In this document: positions 16,605-24,762 of the stretch, piece by piece
Layout: the number at the start of each line of letters is the position of its first letter
Position numbering within the stretch: the stretch's first letter is position 1
From: Clostridiisalibacter paucivorans DSM 22131
GTDB taxonomy: Bacteria > Bacillota > Clostridia > Tissierellales > Clostridiisalibacteraceae
DNA length: 32,175 nt
Reading direction: 5' to 3'
NCBI RefSeq assembly: GCF_000620125.1
Contig: NZ_JHVL01000041.1
Span: 1 to 32,175, forward strand
Translations under genes and position numbers: made by a program
Notes under the pieces: generated by a model
Database searches by the model: none
The model's input: only the letters and a program-made list of their open reading frames with translations
What the model was told of the DNA's origin: nothing

Positions 16605-17591
16605 TCATATAACCTTATATAGTTCATCACTAGATGGAGGATCTACTGTAATTACTTCCCCACTTATACTCTTCATGTTTACACCTGTTTCTACTATTTC
16701 ACCAATCTCTGACACCATAATATTTTCTTTATTCAATGCTCTTTTTATTTCTTCTGCAATTCCTCCCTTGCATATGATTAGCATACTTCCACTGGAAATA
16801 AGCCTAAGGGGATTTATATCTAATAGTCCGCATATTTTTTTGCTTATATTATCAATAGGTATACTATCTTGATATACCATTATGCCTTTATTGATGGCCT
16901 TTGATGCCTCCCAAACTGCTCCCAATACGCCTCCCTCTGTAATATCATGCATATAGTCTACTCCTATTTCTCCACAAATAATGCCCTCTTTTACCACACT
17001 TATATTGTCCATCATAGATTGTGCCTTTTGAATATCCTCTTCAGAAATGCTATCTTTTAGCTTGTCCATTAGCTCAGTAGATATTATTGCAGTGCCCTCT
17101 AATCCTGCTGTCTTGGTGATTAACACCCTATCTCCCAATTCTATTTCAGAAGCATTCATAATCTTAGATTTTAATTGCTTTCCTATTACCGTTGTAGATA
17201 TGACCATCTGGTTAACTGCTCTAGTTATCTCAGTATGTCCTCCTATTATCTCAACATTTAATAATTTCGCTGCTTTTCCTGCTTCTTTCATAACCCTTTC
17301 TATATCTTTTTCTGTAGTATCTTCTGGTGCCATTATTGTCATTAATATACCTATGGGTTCTGCTCCATTAGATGCCACATCATTGCAAGAGATATTTATT
17401 GCCAACTTTCCTATATCCTTTGTAGCTCCTGTTATAGGGTCTGTAGACACTACGCAGCCATAATCTCCAAAATCTATCACTGAACAATCTTCACCTACTG
17501 CTGCCCTAGACATTACCTCTTTTCTCTTGTGCTCTATGTTTTTAAATACTAATCTTTCTAAAACATCGTTGGGCAATTTCCCTATTTCCAT
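16605..17591 (-). CDS. AIR synthase-related protein (HypE/ThiL/PurM fold)
   Basis: The 328-residue protein has the two-domain fold shared by PurM, SelD, ThiL and HypE. The N-terminal half contains VGEDCSVIDFGDYGCVVSTD and KLAINISCNDVASNGAEPIG, the usual metal- and ATP-site strands; the second half contains MHDITEGGVLGAVWEASKAI. It resembles HypE most, but no other hyp genes are nearby and the conserved C-terminal PRIC-type Cys of HypE is absent (it ends in SSDELYKVI), so a role in hydrogenase maturation is not supported. GGGGGG lies 7 bases before the ATG at 17591; the frame is open 17 codons further. Confidence 0.88.
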   Translation of the reverse strand: MEIGKLPNDVLERLVFKNIEHKRKEVMSRAAVGEDCSVIDFGDYGCVVSTDPITGATKDIGKLAINISCNDVASNGAEPIGILMTIMAPEDTTEKDIERVMKEAGKAAKLLNVEIIGGHTEITRAVNQMVISTTVIGKQLKSKIMNASEIELGDRVLITKTAGLEGTAIISTELMDKLKDSISEEDIQKAQSMMDNISVVKEGIICGEIGVDYMHDITEGGVLGAVWEASKAINKGIMVYQDSIPIDNISKKICGLLDINPLRLISSGSMLIICKGGIAEEIKRALNKENIMVSEIGEIVETGVNMKSISGEVITVDPPSSDELYKVI

Positions 17592-17628
17592 GATTTTCCC
17601 CCCATTGTTTGCTATTTTTAAATATATA

Positions 17629-18231
17629 CTAGCTATATACATCTTTACATTGATCTATATTTATAATCCTATGATCTGTTACTATAGCTATAGGATAAAT
17701 ATTCTCTGCAGGAATATCACCTAAAATTAATACCTCTTCATCGTATCCCTTTGATTTATCTTTTCTTAACTTTAAATTTTCTTTAAAGCTCAATGACGTA
17801 TCCCAATATGTTTTTATATTTTCCATCCCAATTTCATCTATATAATTTTTACAGTATTTAAAACCATCTATATCCTTTAATATAAATGGCTCATATATCT
17901 CATTAGCCAGATTTTCATTGGCTATCCATGCATTATCAATATCTATCTTTACCCCCAATAGCACACTATGGGAATGCCAGGTATTAAATGTCCCAAAATT
18001 CATACTACAAAATATAGCCCTTTGACGCATTACCCAGTGGGGTATATTATCTGGTTTAAAATCATCCATAAACTTATGGAATTCTACATATTTAGTCTCA
18101 TATGTATTTTTGTCATCATATTTTATGCCATTTTTCAATATATTTCTCAAATCTACTATATCTACTATATGATATACAAGTCCTGTCTCTGTATAATCGG
18201 GTAATAACAATTTTAAATCTTCCCCTCTCAT
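17629..18231 (-). CDS. Unknown protein with faint ADP-ribosyltransferase-like features
   Basis: I do not recognise this 200-residue protein firmly. It opens with TGLVYHIVDIVDLRNILKNG (about residues 16-35), close to the YHxT-like plus IL-x-NG start of DarT/KptA-type ADP-ribosyltransferase folds, has a central HSHSVLLGVKID strand, and ends with DEEVLILGDIPAENIYPI (about 165-182), where the E could match the catalytic Glu. No antitoxin-like partner is adjacent. The ATG at 18231 has AAAAAGG directly against it, and a TTG seven codons inside has GAGGGG at better spacing, so the start is uncertain. It is followed after 37 bases by the AIR-synthase-like gene. A dyad lies about 42-60 bases upstream. 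Confidence 0.7.
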   Translation of the reverse strand: MRGEDLKLLLPDYTETGLVYHIVDIVDLRNILKNGIKYDDKNTYETKYVEFHKFMDDFKPDNIPHWVMRQRAIFCSMNFGTFNTWHSHSVLLGVKIDIDNAWIANENLANEIYEPFILKDIDGFKYCKNYIDEIGMENIKTYWDTSLSFKENLKLRKDKSKGYDEEVLILGDIPAENIYPIAIVTDHRIINIDQCKDVYS

Positions 18232-18272
18232 CCTTTTTGTTTTTACCCATTTAGTATCTTCTATTTGTCTAT

Positions 18273-18290
18273 TTTGTATTCAAATACAAA
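18273..18290. promoter_or_regulatory. Perfect 8-base dyad, possible operator
   Basis: TTTGTATT and AATACAAA flank a two-base CA centre. It lies in the 178-base space between two divergent genes (starts at 18231 and 18410). The dyad shape suggests a regulator site, but no cognate regulator is evident and AT-rich sequence can yield such dyads by chance. Confidence 0.3.
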
Positions 18291-18409
18291 TCTCTTTATC
18301 TTAATATATGATATCACATTACCCATACATTGTTAATTACAGTTTTTAGTTATATAGCTATAAATAATATCTTAAATTAGGGACAAAATATTATAGAGGT
18401 GATCTGGAA

Positions 18410-18556
18410 ATGACTATAAATTGTGTGGAATCCTGCGTATACCAATATAATGGTATTTGTACCCTTACCCACATAACTAAACCCACTGGAGAAATAAAAT
18501 CAGGTTGTCCATACTTTAAAAGTAAAAAGAAGAAAACCCAAAAACCAGACCCCTAA
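18410..18556 (+). CDS. Small Cys-rich protein, unknown function
   Basis: This 48-residue frame has GAGGTGAT 9 bases before the ATG and ends at TAA. It has four Cys in the pattern CVESCVYQYNGICTL (residues 5-19) and SGCPYF (about 32-37), followed by a basic KSKKKKTQK tail. Small clostridial proteins with this CxxxCxYxxxGxC, CxYF pattern are widespread and often misnamed hydroxymyristoyl-ACP dehydratase; a metal-binding role is likely but unproven. It ends inside a strong terminator hairpin. Confidence 0.7.
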   Translation: MTINCVESCVYQYNGICTLTHITKPTGEIKSGCPYFKSKKKKTQKPDP

Positions 18557-18569
18557 GGTCTGGTTTTTC
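18541..18569. terminator. Bidirectional intrinsic terminator between convergent genes
   Basis: AAACCAGACC (18542-18551) pairs with GGTCTGGTTT (18557-18566) around a CCTAA loop, which includes the stop of the small Cys-rich gene. A T-run follows on the plus strand and an imperfect one on the minus strand, so it can serve both the plus gene and the gene at 18570-18806. Confidence 0.88.
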
Positions 18570-18806
18570 CTACTCCTCCATTTCTCCCATTAAACTCATT
18601 ATATTATTTGTAGTATTTATTGCCTCTTGCATTATATCCTTCAAATTGGTAAAATAATCAGAAATCTCATCATCTTTATCGGTACCATTGTTATTTGATG
18701 TCAAAAGCATCTCCACACTGTTTAGATGGTCCATATTGTCCCAATTATTGTCTTCTATATATTTGAGCTCATTTATTACATTTTCCAAACTCTGCATATC
18801 ATCCAT
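18570..18806 (-). CDS. Small acidic helical protein, unknown function
   Basis: The 78-residue protein is acidic and helical with an asparagine-rich middle (LLTSNNNGTDKDDE) and a hydrophobic C-terminal helix (NTTNNIMSLMGEMEE). I recognise no domain. AAGGAGGAAG precedes the ATG at normal spacing. The gene is convergent with the small Cys-rich gene across a terminator and lies 84 bases downstream of the ArsA-type gene, in the same orientation. Confidence 0.65.
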   Translation of the reverse strand: MDDMQSLENVINELKYIEDNNWDNMDHLNSVEMLLTSNNNGTDKDDEISDYFTNLKDIMQEAINTTNNIMSLMGEMEE

Positions 18807-18890
18807 GCTTTCTTCCTCCTTATTCCATAGTATATTCTATTATTCCTCATTTTCATTAGAATATGTAATCAGTAAATAGAAGTTGGAGGT

Positions 18891-19826
18891 CTATAAAAAA
18901 TCCTTAAAATATGGAGATATCTCATCAATATTTTTTGCCTCCATATCATCTTGAAGCATTGGCAACGTTATTATTTTTTTATCTTTAAAGCTCTCTTTTA
19001 TTATACTTATATATTCCTTTTCTTTAGTTTTCTTTTTAATCCAAAAATCATCTTTTAAATCTGTCGGTAATATTCTATTTACTATGAGATAGTTTACCGA
19101 TAGATTATATTTTTTTAATACATTGATCGCCTTCTTTGTTTCTTCTATAGGTAATCTCTCTGCATTTAATACAAATACAAAACTCAATCTCTCTTCATCA
19201 ATTATAATCTTCCTTGCTCTTTCCATATTTTCCTTTCGCCTATTTAATATCTTTAAAATTGGATCTTCATTTATTAACTCTTCATCCTTTTTTCTATCGT
19301 CTGATACCATCTGTTTAAGTTTTATTATCTTTCTTCTTCTTTTCAATAATGAGTCTATCCATCCCCCCAGTAATTCTGGTAATGAAAGTAATCTTATAGT
19401 ATGACCTGTAGGAGCTGTATCAAAAATTATCCTATCATATTCATTGGACTTTTCATTAATTATTTCTACCATTTTATCGAACATCGCTGATTCTTGAGTA
19501 CCTGGTGATATAGCTGCTGCATCTAATTGTCTTTTTATTTCTTCTAGTATTATGGGGCTTATTATCCTAGATAAATTTTTTCTAATACCGTCTATATATT
19601 TTTCACTTTCACGGTCGGCATCTATCTCTATGCTATATAAATTTTCCCTTAATTTAACAACATCTGAACCTATCTCTGTTTCAAATATATCCGATGTTGA
19701 ATGGGCAGGGTCAGTAGACACCAATAAAGTCTTTTCTCCTTGATTGGCACAGTGAATAGCAAATGCAGCAGAACAAGTGGTCTTACCTACTCCTCCCTTT
19801 CCTCCAAAAAAAACTATCTTTTTCAT
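18891..19826 (-). CDS. ArsA-family ATPase (Get3-like)
   Basis: The 311-residue protein is a single-domain ArsA/Get3-type ATPase. It carries the deviant Walker A GGKGGVGKTTCSAAFAIH (about 6-23 from the chosen start), the switch I motif STDPAHSTSDIFET, and a switch II FDTAPTGHTIRLLSLPE (about 135-151). In archaea and eukaryotes such proteins handle tail-anchored membrane proteins, and in plasmid operons they power arsenite export; no arsB or arsR partner is adjacent here, so arsenic resistance is not supported. The start at 19826 has GGGAG 9 bases upstream; an ATG three codons earlier sits against that site. The gene upstream (19887-20177) may be its partner. Confidence 0.92.
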   Translation of the reverse strand: MKKIVFFGGKGGVGKTTCSAAFAIHCANQGEKTLLVSTDPAHSTSDIFETEIGSDVVKLRENLYSIEIDADRESEKYIDGIRKNLSRIISPIILEEIKRQLDAAAISPGTQESAMFDKMVEIINEKSNEYDRIIFDTAPTGHTIRLLSLPELLGGWIDSLLKRRRKIIKLKQMVSDDRKKDEELINEDPILKILNRRKENMERARKIIIDEERLSFVFVLNAERLPIEETKKAINVLKKYNLSVNYLIVNRILPTDLKDDFWIKKKTKEKEYISIIKESFKDKKIITLPMLQDDMEAKNIDEISPYFKDFL

Positions 19827-19886
19827 ACTGATCATCTCCCATATGAAAGTATTAGACTACAATATAGTTAATTAACAACCTAGATA

Positions 19887-20177
19887 TCAAGGGTCCATAT
19901 CATAGTCACCAAATTTATCTTCCCAAATACTCTTTCTATCGGACATTTTTTTACTCCATCTCTCCATGTCTTCTGCTAAATAAGGCAATATTTCCAATGT
20001 ATAATAGCTTATACTTATGGGTATTCCCAAATTATCTGCAAAACATATGAGCATAAAATTATCTATCTCATCATCTATTTCATTTTCTATCATACCCTTA
20101 GATTTGCGTTTTAAATCGGTGGCCCCTTGAAAGAACATCTTGAAATTTTCAACAATTTCCTTAATTCTATCCCACAT
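19887..20177 (-). CDS. Small unknown protein upstream of the ArsA-type gene
   Basis: The 96-residue protein is hydrophilic and helical with an acidic stretch (ENEIDDEIDNFMLICFADNL) and a segment rich in hydrophobics and aromatics (GIPISISYYTLEILPYLAED). I recognise no family. AAAGGTGGGATAG lies before the ATG. It is 60 bases upstream of the ArsA-type ATPase in the same orientation and so may be co-expressed with it; one reading is a small partner of the ATPase. Confidence 0.7.
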   Translation of the reverse strand: MWDRIKEIVENFKMFFQGATDLKRKSKGMIENEIDDEIDNFMLICFADNLGIPISISYYTLEILPYLAEDMERWSKKMSDRKSIWEDKFGDYDMDP

Positions 20178-20231
20178 CTCTATCCCACCTTTCTACAGTA
20201 TATATTTTAATAACTTTAAAAAGCATATTTA

Positions 20232-20735
20232 TCAAATAAATGTTACATATCTTAACATAAAAGAGATAAAATTTCTTATACAATGAATCCAAAACACAAC
20301 CCCAAAAGCAGAGAAATCCTTCTTTTTATAAAGTATATATGAATATGCTAATAATAATCCTATTATGAATCCAAAGAAAATATATAATACACTATAGCTA
20401 TGTGAAATCCCAAATATCAATGCTGAAACAATGACAATGATTATATTTTTGCCTTTGAAATAATTTATTGAACTTAATATCTCAATAACTCCATATTGAA
20501 ATATTAATGTCTCTATTATTGGAGCAACTATGGACACTGTTATAAATTGTGCCAATAAAGAAGTCCTTGTTATACTAACTGGAGCATTCATAGAACCAAT
20601 ATATTTTTCATATAAATAAAATAATGGTATCAAAGGTATAAATATTAAGTAGGTAAATACTACAATTAATACAATAAATTTTACAGGTGATAAGGTCTTT
20701 AAATAGTTATGTATTTTATTAAAAGTTTCTACCAT
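20232..20735 (-). CDS. CPBP-type membrane protein (CAAX protease-like), diverged motif
   Basis: The 167-residue protein has about five membrane helices and follows the CPBP/Abi layout: motif 1 region APIIETLIFQYGVIEIL (about 93-110), motif 2 FGISHSY with its His, and motif 3 HCIRNF. The usual EExxxR of motif 1 is ETLIFQ here, so the second Glu and the Arg are both replaced. That raises doubt about intramembrane protease activity. Homologues include bacteriocin-immunity and signalling proteases, but no bacteriocin genes are adjacent. A GGGGG-type site (taaagggggaaaat) precedes the ATG. Confidence 0.7.
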   Translation of the reverse strand: MVETFNKIHNYLKTLSPVKFIVLIVVFTYLIFIPLIPLFYLYEKYIGSMNAPVSITRTSLLAQFITVSIVAPIIETLIFQYGVIEILSSINYFKGKNIIIVIVSALIFGISHSYSVLYIFFGFIIGLLLAYSYILYKKKDFSAFGVVFWIHCIRNFISFMLRYVTFI

Positions 20736-20840
20736 TATTTTCCCCCTTTAATCCTATTTTATCAAACTAATAGATTACCTGTCCAAAGTATTCAAAAATC
20801 CTATCTACAAAAGCTTTGTTATCCAAAGACATAATATAAA

Positions 20841-20939
20841 ACAGTTAGTAGTTCGTAGCTAGTAGTTAGTAGTTGATGGTGGAAATCCTATGGATTTCAT
20901 CATTATACTACTAGCTACTAACAATTAACTACTAACTGT
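20841..20939. repeat. Palindromic GTAGT/ACTAC repeat, copy 7
   Basis: The ends are acagttagtagtt and aactactaactgt, exactly inverted. Inside is gttcgtagctagtagttag, then gatggtggaaatcctatgg, then the core GGATTTC. It lies 76 bases from the cstA stop codon, in the 279-base gap before the CPBP-type gene; the rest of that gap shows no gene. Confidence 0.88.
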
Positions 20940-21014
20940 CTTCATTCAGCTCAGTAACTGTTCCCATACCTTTGTTATTAGGCTAAAGATATGAAACAGC
21001 ACTTGAAAATTTTA

Positions 21015-22637
21015 TTAAGCTTTATTTTTTTCTTTAGGTGTTGGTGATGTAAGCACCTTGTATGACTGGCCTATAAGGATCAATGCCAATATGAAAAGTG
21101 CTATGGCAAAACCTACTAATAAATAATTGCTATTTGCAATATTTGCCTTTATCAACAATACTAATGCAGTAAGGGTTACAGCAAACATAAATATCATAGG
21201 TATTATAGTCATAGAATTGGAACTTCCTCTATTTTTTAACCATGCTGCCAATGCTAATAGAGCCAATGCTGCCAATAATTGGTTAGCAGATCCAAATAAT
21301 GGCCATACTTTACTCCAACCTACTACTGCCAATCCTCCACCAAGGATAACTGTTATAATAGTTGAAACAAATCTATTGGTTACTAATATACTCTGCTTTT
21401 CCTTAGTTTCATCTTCAAAGAATTCTTGGAATATGAATCTACCAAGTCTAGTAGCAGTATCCAAACTTGTAAGTGCAAATGCAGATATCGCCAATGCAAC
21501 AAATGACTTTCCAGCCACAAAATCTATACCAAACTTTGTCATAAATGTTCCTACCCCATCAGAAAACACATTTACAGGACCACCGTTGGATAATAATGTA
21601 GCTAATTTGTCCTTTCCTATATAAGCAGCTGTTACCAATGCGATTGCAGCTAAAGCACCCTCTATAAGCATACTACCATAACCAATAAGCTTAGTATCTG
21701 CTTCATTATCTACCTGTTTTGCAGTAGTTCCTGAACCCACCAATGAGTGGAATCCTGATATGGCACCACAAGCAATTGTTATAAATAACATTGGAAATAG
21801 GAATTGTCCGTTTCCTAAATTAAATGATGTATATGCTGGTAATTGTATTTCAGGTCTATATAATATCAATCCTAATACAGCCCCTGCCATCATTGCATAT
21901 AATAAATAAGAATTTAAATAATCTCTCGGTTGTAATAATATCCAAACTGGTGTAACTGATGCTATAAATATATATACTAGTATGATTGCAATCCATGTAT
22001 TTCTTGAAAGTATCAATGGGTTATGCATCCCAAAATAAATACTTGCAAATAATAAAATAACTCCAAATACTGTTCCTATGCCCAAAGGCACACCTTTTCT
22101 ATAAACGAAAAATCCAAATACTATTGCCAATATAATAAATAATACAGAAGATGTAGCTGCCTCTGGAACACTAACAAAGGTATTGGCCACTATATTTGTA
22201 AATGCAGCAATAACCAAAAGTAGTGTCAACCAAGCAAATATAGAGAATAATTTTTTCCCTGATTTACCAATATTGGCCTCTATAATCTGACCAACTGATT
22301 TTCCACCATGTCTTACAGATGCAAATACTGATCCAAAGTCATGCACTCCACCAAAGAATATACTTCCTATTATTATCCATAACATAACAGGAATCCATCC
22401 AAATATGGCGGCTGCAATAGGTCCTACTATTGGTCCTGCACCTGCTATAGAAGCAAAGTGATGTCCCAATAATACTGGTGCCTTTGCTGGAACATAATCT
22501 ACTCCATCACCCATGGTATGTGCTGGTGTTGGTTTAGATGGGTCTATTCCCCATTTCTTGCTTAACCACGCACCATATGTGGCATAAGCAACAATAAAAA
22601 TAAAGATAGTAAAAATTACTAAAGCTAATGCACTCAT
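21015..22637 (-). CDS. cstA: CstA-family carbon starvation/peptide or pyruvate transporter
   Basis: The 540-residue protein has about 15 membrane helices and the CstA signatures: the N-terminal PSKPTPAHTMGDGVDYVPAK, LLGHHFASIAGAGPIVGPIA (57-76), FGGVHDFGSVFASVRHGGKS and SGFHSLVGSGTTAKQVDNEA. CstA-type carriers import peptides or pyruvate under carbon limitation. It is shorter than the roughly 700-residue Escherichia coli form and ends after the conserved core, as in many Firmicutes. TTAAGGAGGT precedes the ATG. It lies 26 bases after an unknown gene in the same direction. Confidence 0.95.
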   Translation of the reverse strand: MSALALVIFTIFIFIVAYATYGAWLSKKWGIDPSKPTPAHTMGDGVDYVPAKAPVLLGHHFASIAGAGPIVGPIAAAIFGWIPVMLWIIIGSIFFGGVHDFGSVFASVRHGGKSVGQIIEANIGKSGKKLFSIFAWLTLLLVIAAFTNIVANTFVSVPEAATSSVLFIILAIVFGFFVYRKGVPLGIGTVFGVILLFASIYFGMHNPLILSRNTWIAIILVYIFIASVTPVWILLQPRDYLNSYLLYAMMAGAVLGLILYRPEIQLPAYTSFNLGNGQFLFPMLFITIACGAISGFHSLVGSGTTAKQVDNEADTKLIGYGSMLIEGALAAIALVTAAYIGKDKLATLLSNGGPVNVFSDGVGTFMTKFGIDFVAGKSFVALAISAFALTSLDTATRLGRFIFQEFFEDETKEKQSILVTNRFVSTIITVILGGGLAVVGWSKVWPLFGSANQLLAALALLALAAWLKNRGSSNSMTIIPMIFMFAVTLTALVLLIKANIANSNYLLVGFAIALFILALILIGQSYKVLTSPTPKEKNKA

Positions 22638-22663
22638 GATATAACCTCCTTAATATATTTATT

Positions 22664-23158
22664 TTAAGGCTGATAAAATTTACCAACCTTTTTAGCCTTT
22701 TTACTAGTTAAAACCTTTTCATCATCTACACAAACCAGTACTAACCTTATGTCTACCCATCCTTTTAGGCCAAATGCAAAACCTTTATGATATTTGAATT
22801 TTTTTACTTTATCTAATATTTCTTGAGCAATTTGACCTTTAGTTACTATTATGCCTGTAATCATGGAAGACATATGTTCTTCATCAGGTTTTACATGAAA
22901 TTGAACTAGATCTTTAAGTACATCAATAAATCTATCTAAGCTAAACAAATCTAGGCTATCAAAATACTTTAAAAAACAATGTTCATTATTCTCAAAGGCA
23001 TATATAGTTGCTGATTTCATAACCATATATCTTTCGTTTCTCAAATTATATTTAGCGTACATATCGAAGGTTAAATCATTATATCTGTAATCTTCTGTTA
23101 TATCGAAATTTTTAGATAGTCTTTTTTTTATACTATCCTTATACTTTTTAAATTCCAT
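22664..23158 (-). CDS. Conserved unknown protein upstream of cstA
   Basis: The 164-residue protein is soluble, with an N-terminal basic helix (MEFKKYKDSIKKRLSKNFDI), a mixed alpha/beta middle (ATIYAFENNEHCFLKYF), and a C-terminal strand pair (KGWVDIRLVLVCVDDEKVLT). I do not recognise a named family with confidence. The ATG at 23158 has AGTGGTGAT upstream; the frame extends 16 codons more without a site. Tight spacing (26 bases) to cstA suggests a shared transcript and possibly a regulatory or accessory role in transport. Confidence 0.7.
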   Translation of the reverse strand: MEFKKYKDSIKKRLSKNFDITEDYRYNDLTFDMYAKYNLRNERYMVMKSATIYAFENNEHCFLKYFDSLDLFSLDRFIDVLKDLVQFHVKPDEEHMSSMITGIIVTKGQIAQEILDKVKKFKYHKGFAFGLKGWVDIRLVLVCVDDEKVLTSKKAKKVGKFYQP

Positions 23159-23284
23159 AATATCACCACTATCTCTATATAGTATGAAAGTACTATTTAA
23201 TTCCATTTTAGTTCATAACTTTATGAAAGTTTATACTTTTTGTATCGAATGCATAATGTAGTGTATGAAATGCAATATTTCAGT

Positions 23285-23998
23285 TTAATATGCAATATAT
23301 GATTCTAATTTTTTCCTATATACACTCAAATTATATTCATTTCTTTCGTCTTGTGGTATATTTATCCCAATTTTATCTAATATAAACATAGGCGGTCCCG
23401 TAACTACAAAAATTTCATCAGACATAATAAGGGCTTCATCTATATCATGGGTAACCAATATAGATAGCTTCTGTTGTTTTTTCCAATTATTCAAAATTAG
23501 ATTTATCAATCTTTTCTTTATATTTAAATCCAATCCTTTAAAGGGTTCATCCATTATCAAAATATCTCCATCATATGCCAATGCCCTAGCTATAGAAACC
23601 CTTCTTTTCATTCCTCCACTTAGTTCATGAGGATATGTATTCCCGAAATTTTTTAGTCCTACTTTTTCTAGGTACTCATTGGCTATATCTATTTTTTGTC
23701 CACAATCTAATTCGTTCTTCAATACAAAAATAATGTTCTCCATTGCAGTATCCCATGGCAATAGCCTATCTTCTTGAAATATATAAGAAAATGTAATGTC
23801 TTTTATACCTTTTATAAAACCTCTGTCATAAGACTCTATGCCTGTAATAATATTTAATAATGTAGTTTTCCCACAACCTGATGGTCCAAAAATACATACT
23901 ACTCCACTCTCTCTAAAGGACATATTAAATTTATCTAATACATTTACATTATTATATTTTTTATTTAGCTTATCCAATTCAATATTCAACTGTATCAT
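23285..23998 (-). CDS. ABC transporter ATP-binding protein (SsuB/TauB type)
   Basis: The 237-residue ATPase powers an importer. It shows Walker A FGPSGCGKTTLLN (about 37-49), Q-loop FQEDRLLPWDTAMEN, signature LSGGMKRRVSIARALA (about 124-139), Walker B ILIMDEPFKGLD and switch His in THDIDEA. DRLLPWDTA is typical of nitrate/sulfonate/taurine-type systems. The first ATG overlaps the stop of the permease gene by 4 bases; a TTG three codons on has a better-spaced GAGG and is an alternative start. It is the last gene of the three-gene unit. Confidence 0.95.
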   Translation of the reverse strand: MIQLNIELDKLNKKYNNVNVLDKFNMSFRESGVVCIFGPSGCGKTTLLNIITGIESYDRGFIKGIKDITFSYIFQEDRLLPWDTAMENIIFVLKNELDCGQKIDIANEYLEKVGLKNFGNTYPHELSGGMKRRVSIARALAYDGDILIMDEPFKGLDLNIKKRLINLILNNWKKQQKLSILVTHDIDEALIMSDEIFVVTGPPMFILDKIGINIPQDERNEYNLSVYRKKLESYIAY

Positions 23999-24762
23999 CC
24001 TCGCTGTTTTTTATATGTCAAATTATTTATAAAATAAGAAAAAGTTTTTTCAAAAGATATACTCAAGATTATGACCATCAATGTCCATGCAAAAAGCTCC
24101 TGGGTCTCCAAATATACCTTTGCATTATATAAATTGGCCCCTATAGAATACTTGGGATTACTTAATACTTCTGCTGCTACAGTAGCCTTCCACCCCAATC
24201 CTAATGATGTCATACTTCCTGCTGCAAAATATGGAATTATTGAGGGTATATATATTTTCATTAGAATGGACATTCTTTTAACCCTATAAACCTTTGCCAT
24301 TTGCAAAAGTTCATTATCTACATTTCTTACCCCCTGAACCACATTGGTCCATATTATTGGAAAGCATATGAGAAAACCTATAAATATAGGCACATTTCCC
24401 GAAGAAAACCACAATAATGCAATAATAATAAATGACATAACTGGAGTAGATTTTATGGTATTCATTACAGGATATATGAATGTATATATATATTTATTAA
24501 TACCAGATAAAACACCTAGTATTAACCCTAAAATTACAGATATCATAAATCCAATAATCACTCTAATGACAGATATCAATACAGAAATCCAGAATCCACC
24601 ACTAAATATTAATTTTTTAAGCATTAAAAATACTCCCATGGGAGAAGGGAGAAATAATTCCCTATTTATAATCAGATATAATATCTCCCATATCAGTATC
24701 CAAAATATAATAACTCCTGTATTTATTAAAATTTGTTTTATCTTAATAGTATAATCCTTCAT
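23995..24762 (-). CDS. ABC transporter permease (SsuC type)
   Basis: The 255-residue membrane protein has about six helices and the EAA loop (GWKATVAAEVLSNPKYSIGA, about 190-209) that contacts the ATPase. It belongs to the nitrate/sulfonate/bicarbonate/taurine permease group. The frame is open for 13 more codons upstream, inside the preceding gene, but GGAGGA lies before the ATG at 24762. It overlaps the end of the binding-protein gene by 20 bases, so the genes are translationally coupled. Confidence 0.93.
   Translation of the reverse strand: MKDYTIKIKQILINTGVIIFWILIWEILYLIINRELFLPSPMGVFLMLKKLIFSGGFWISVLISVIRVIIGFMISVILGLILGVLSGINKYIYTFIYPVMNTIKSTPVMSFIIIALLWFSSGNVPIFIGFLICFPIIWTNVVQGVRNVDNELLQMAKVYRVKRMSILMKIYIPSIIPYFAAGSMTSLGLGWKATVAAEVLSNPKYSIGANLYNAKVYLETQELFAWTLMVIILSISFEKTFSYFINNLTYKKQRG

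Noticed and set aside
16605-17591. Hydrogenase maturation protein HypE
   Set aside because: The C-terminal Cys motif and neighbouring hyp genes are missing.
18891-19826. Arsenite-efflux ATPase
   Set aside because: No arsB, arsR or arsC lies beside the gene; only the fold is supported.
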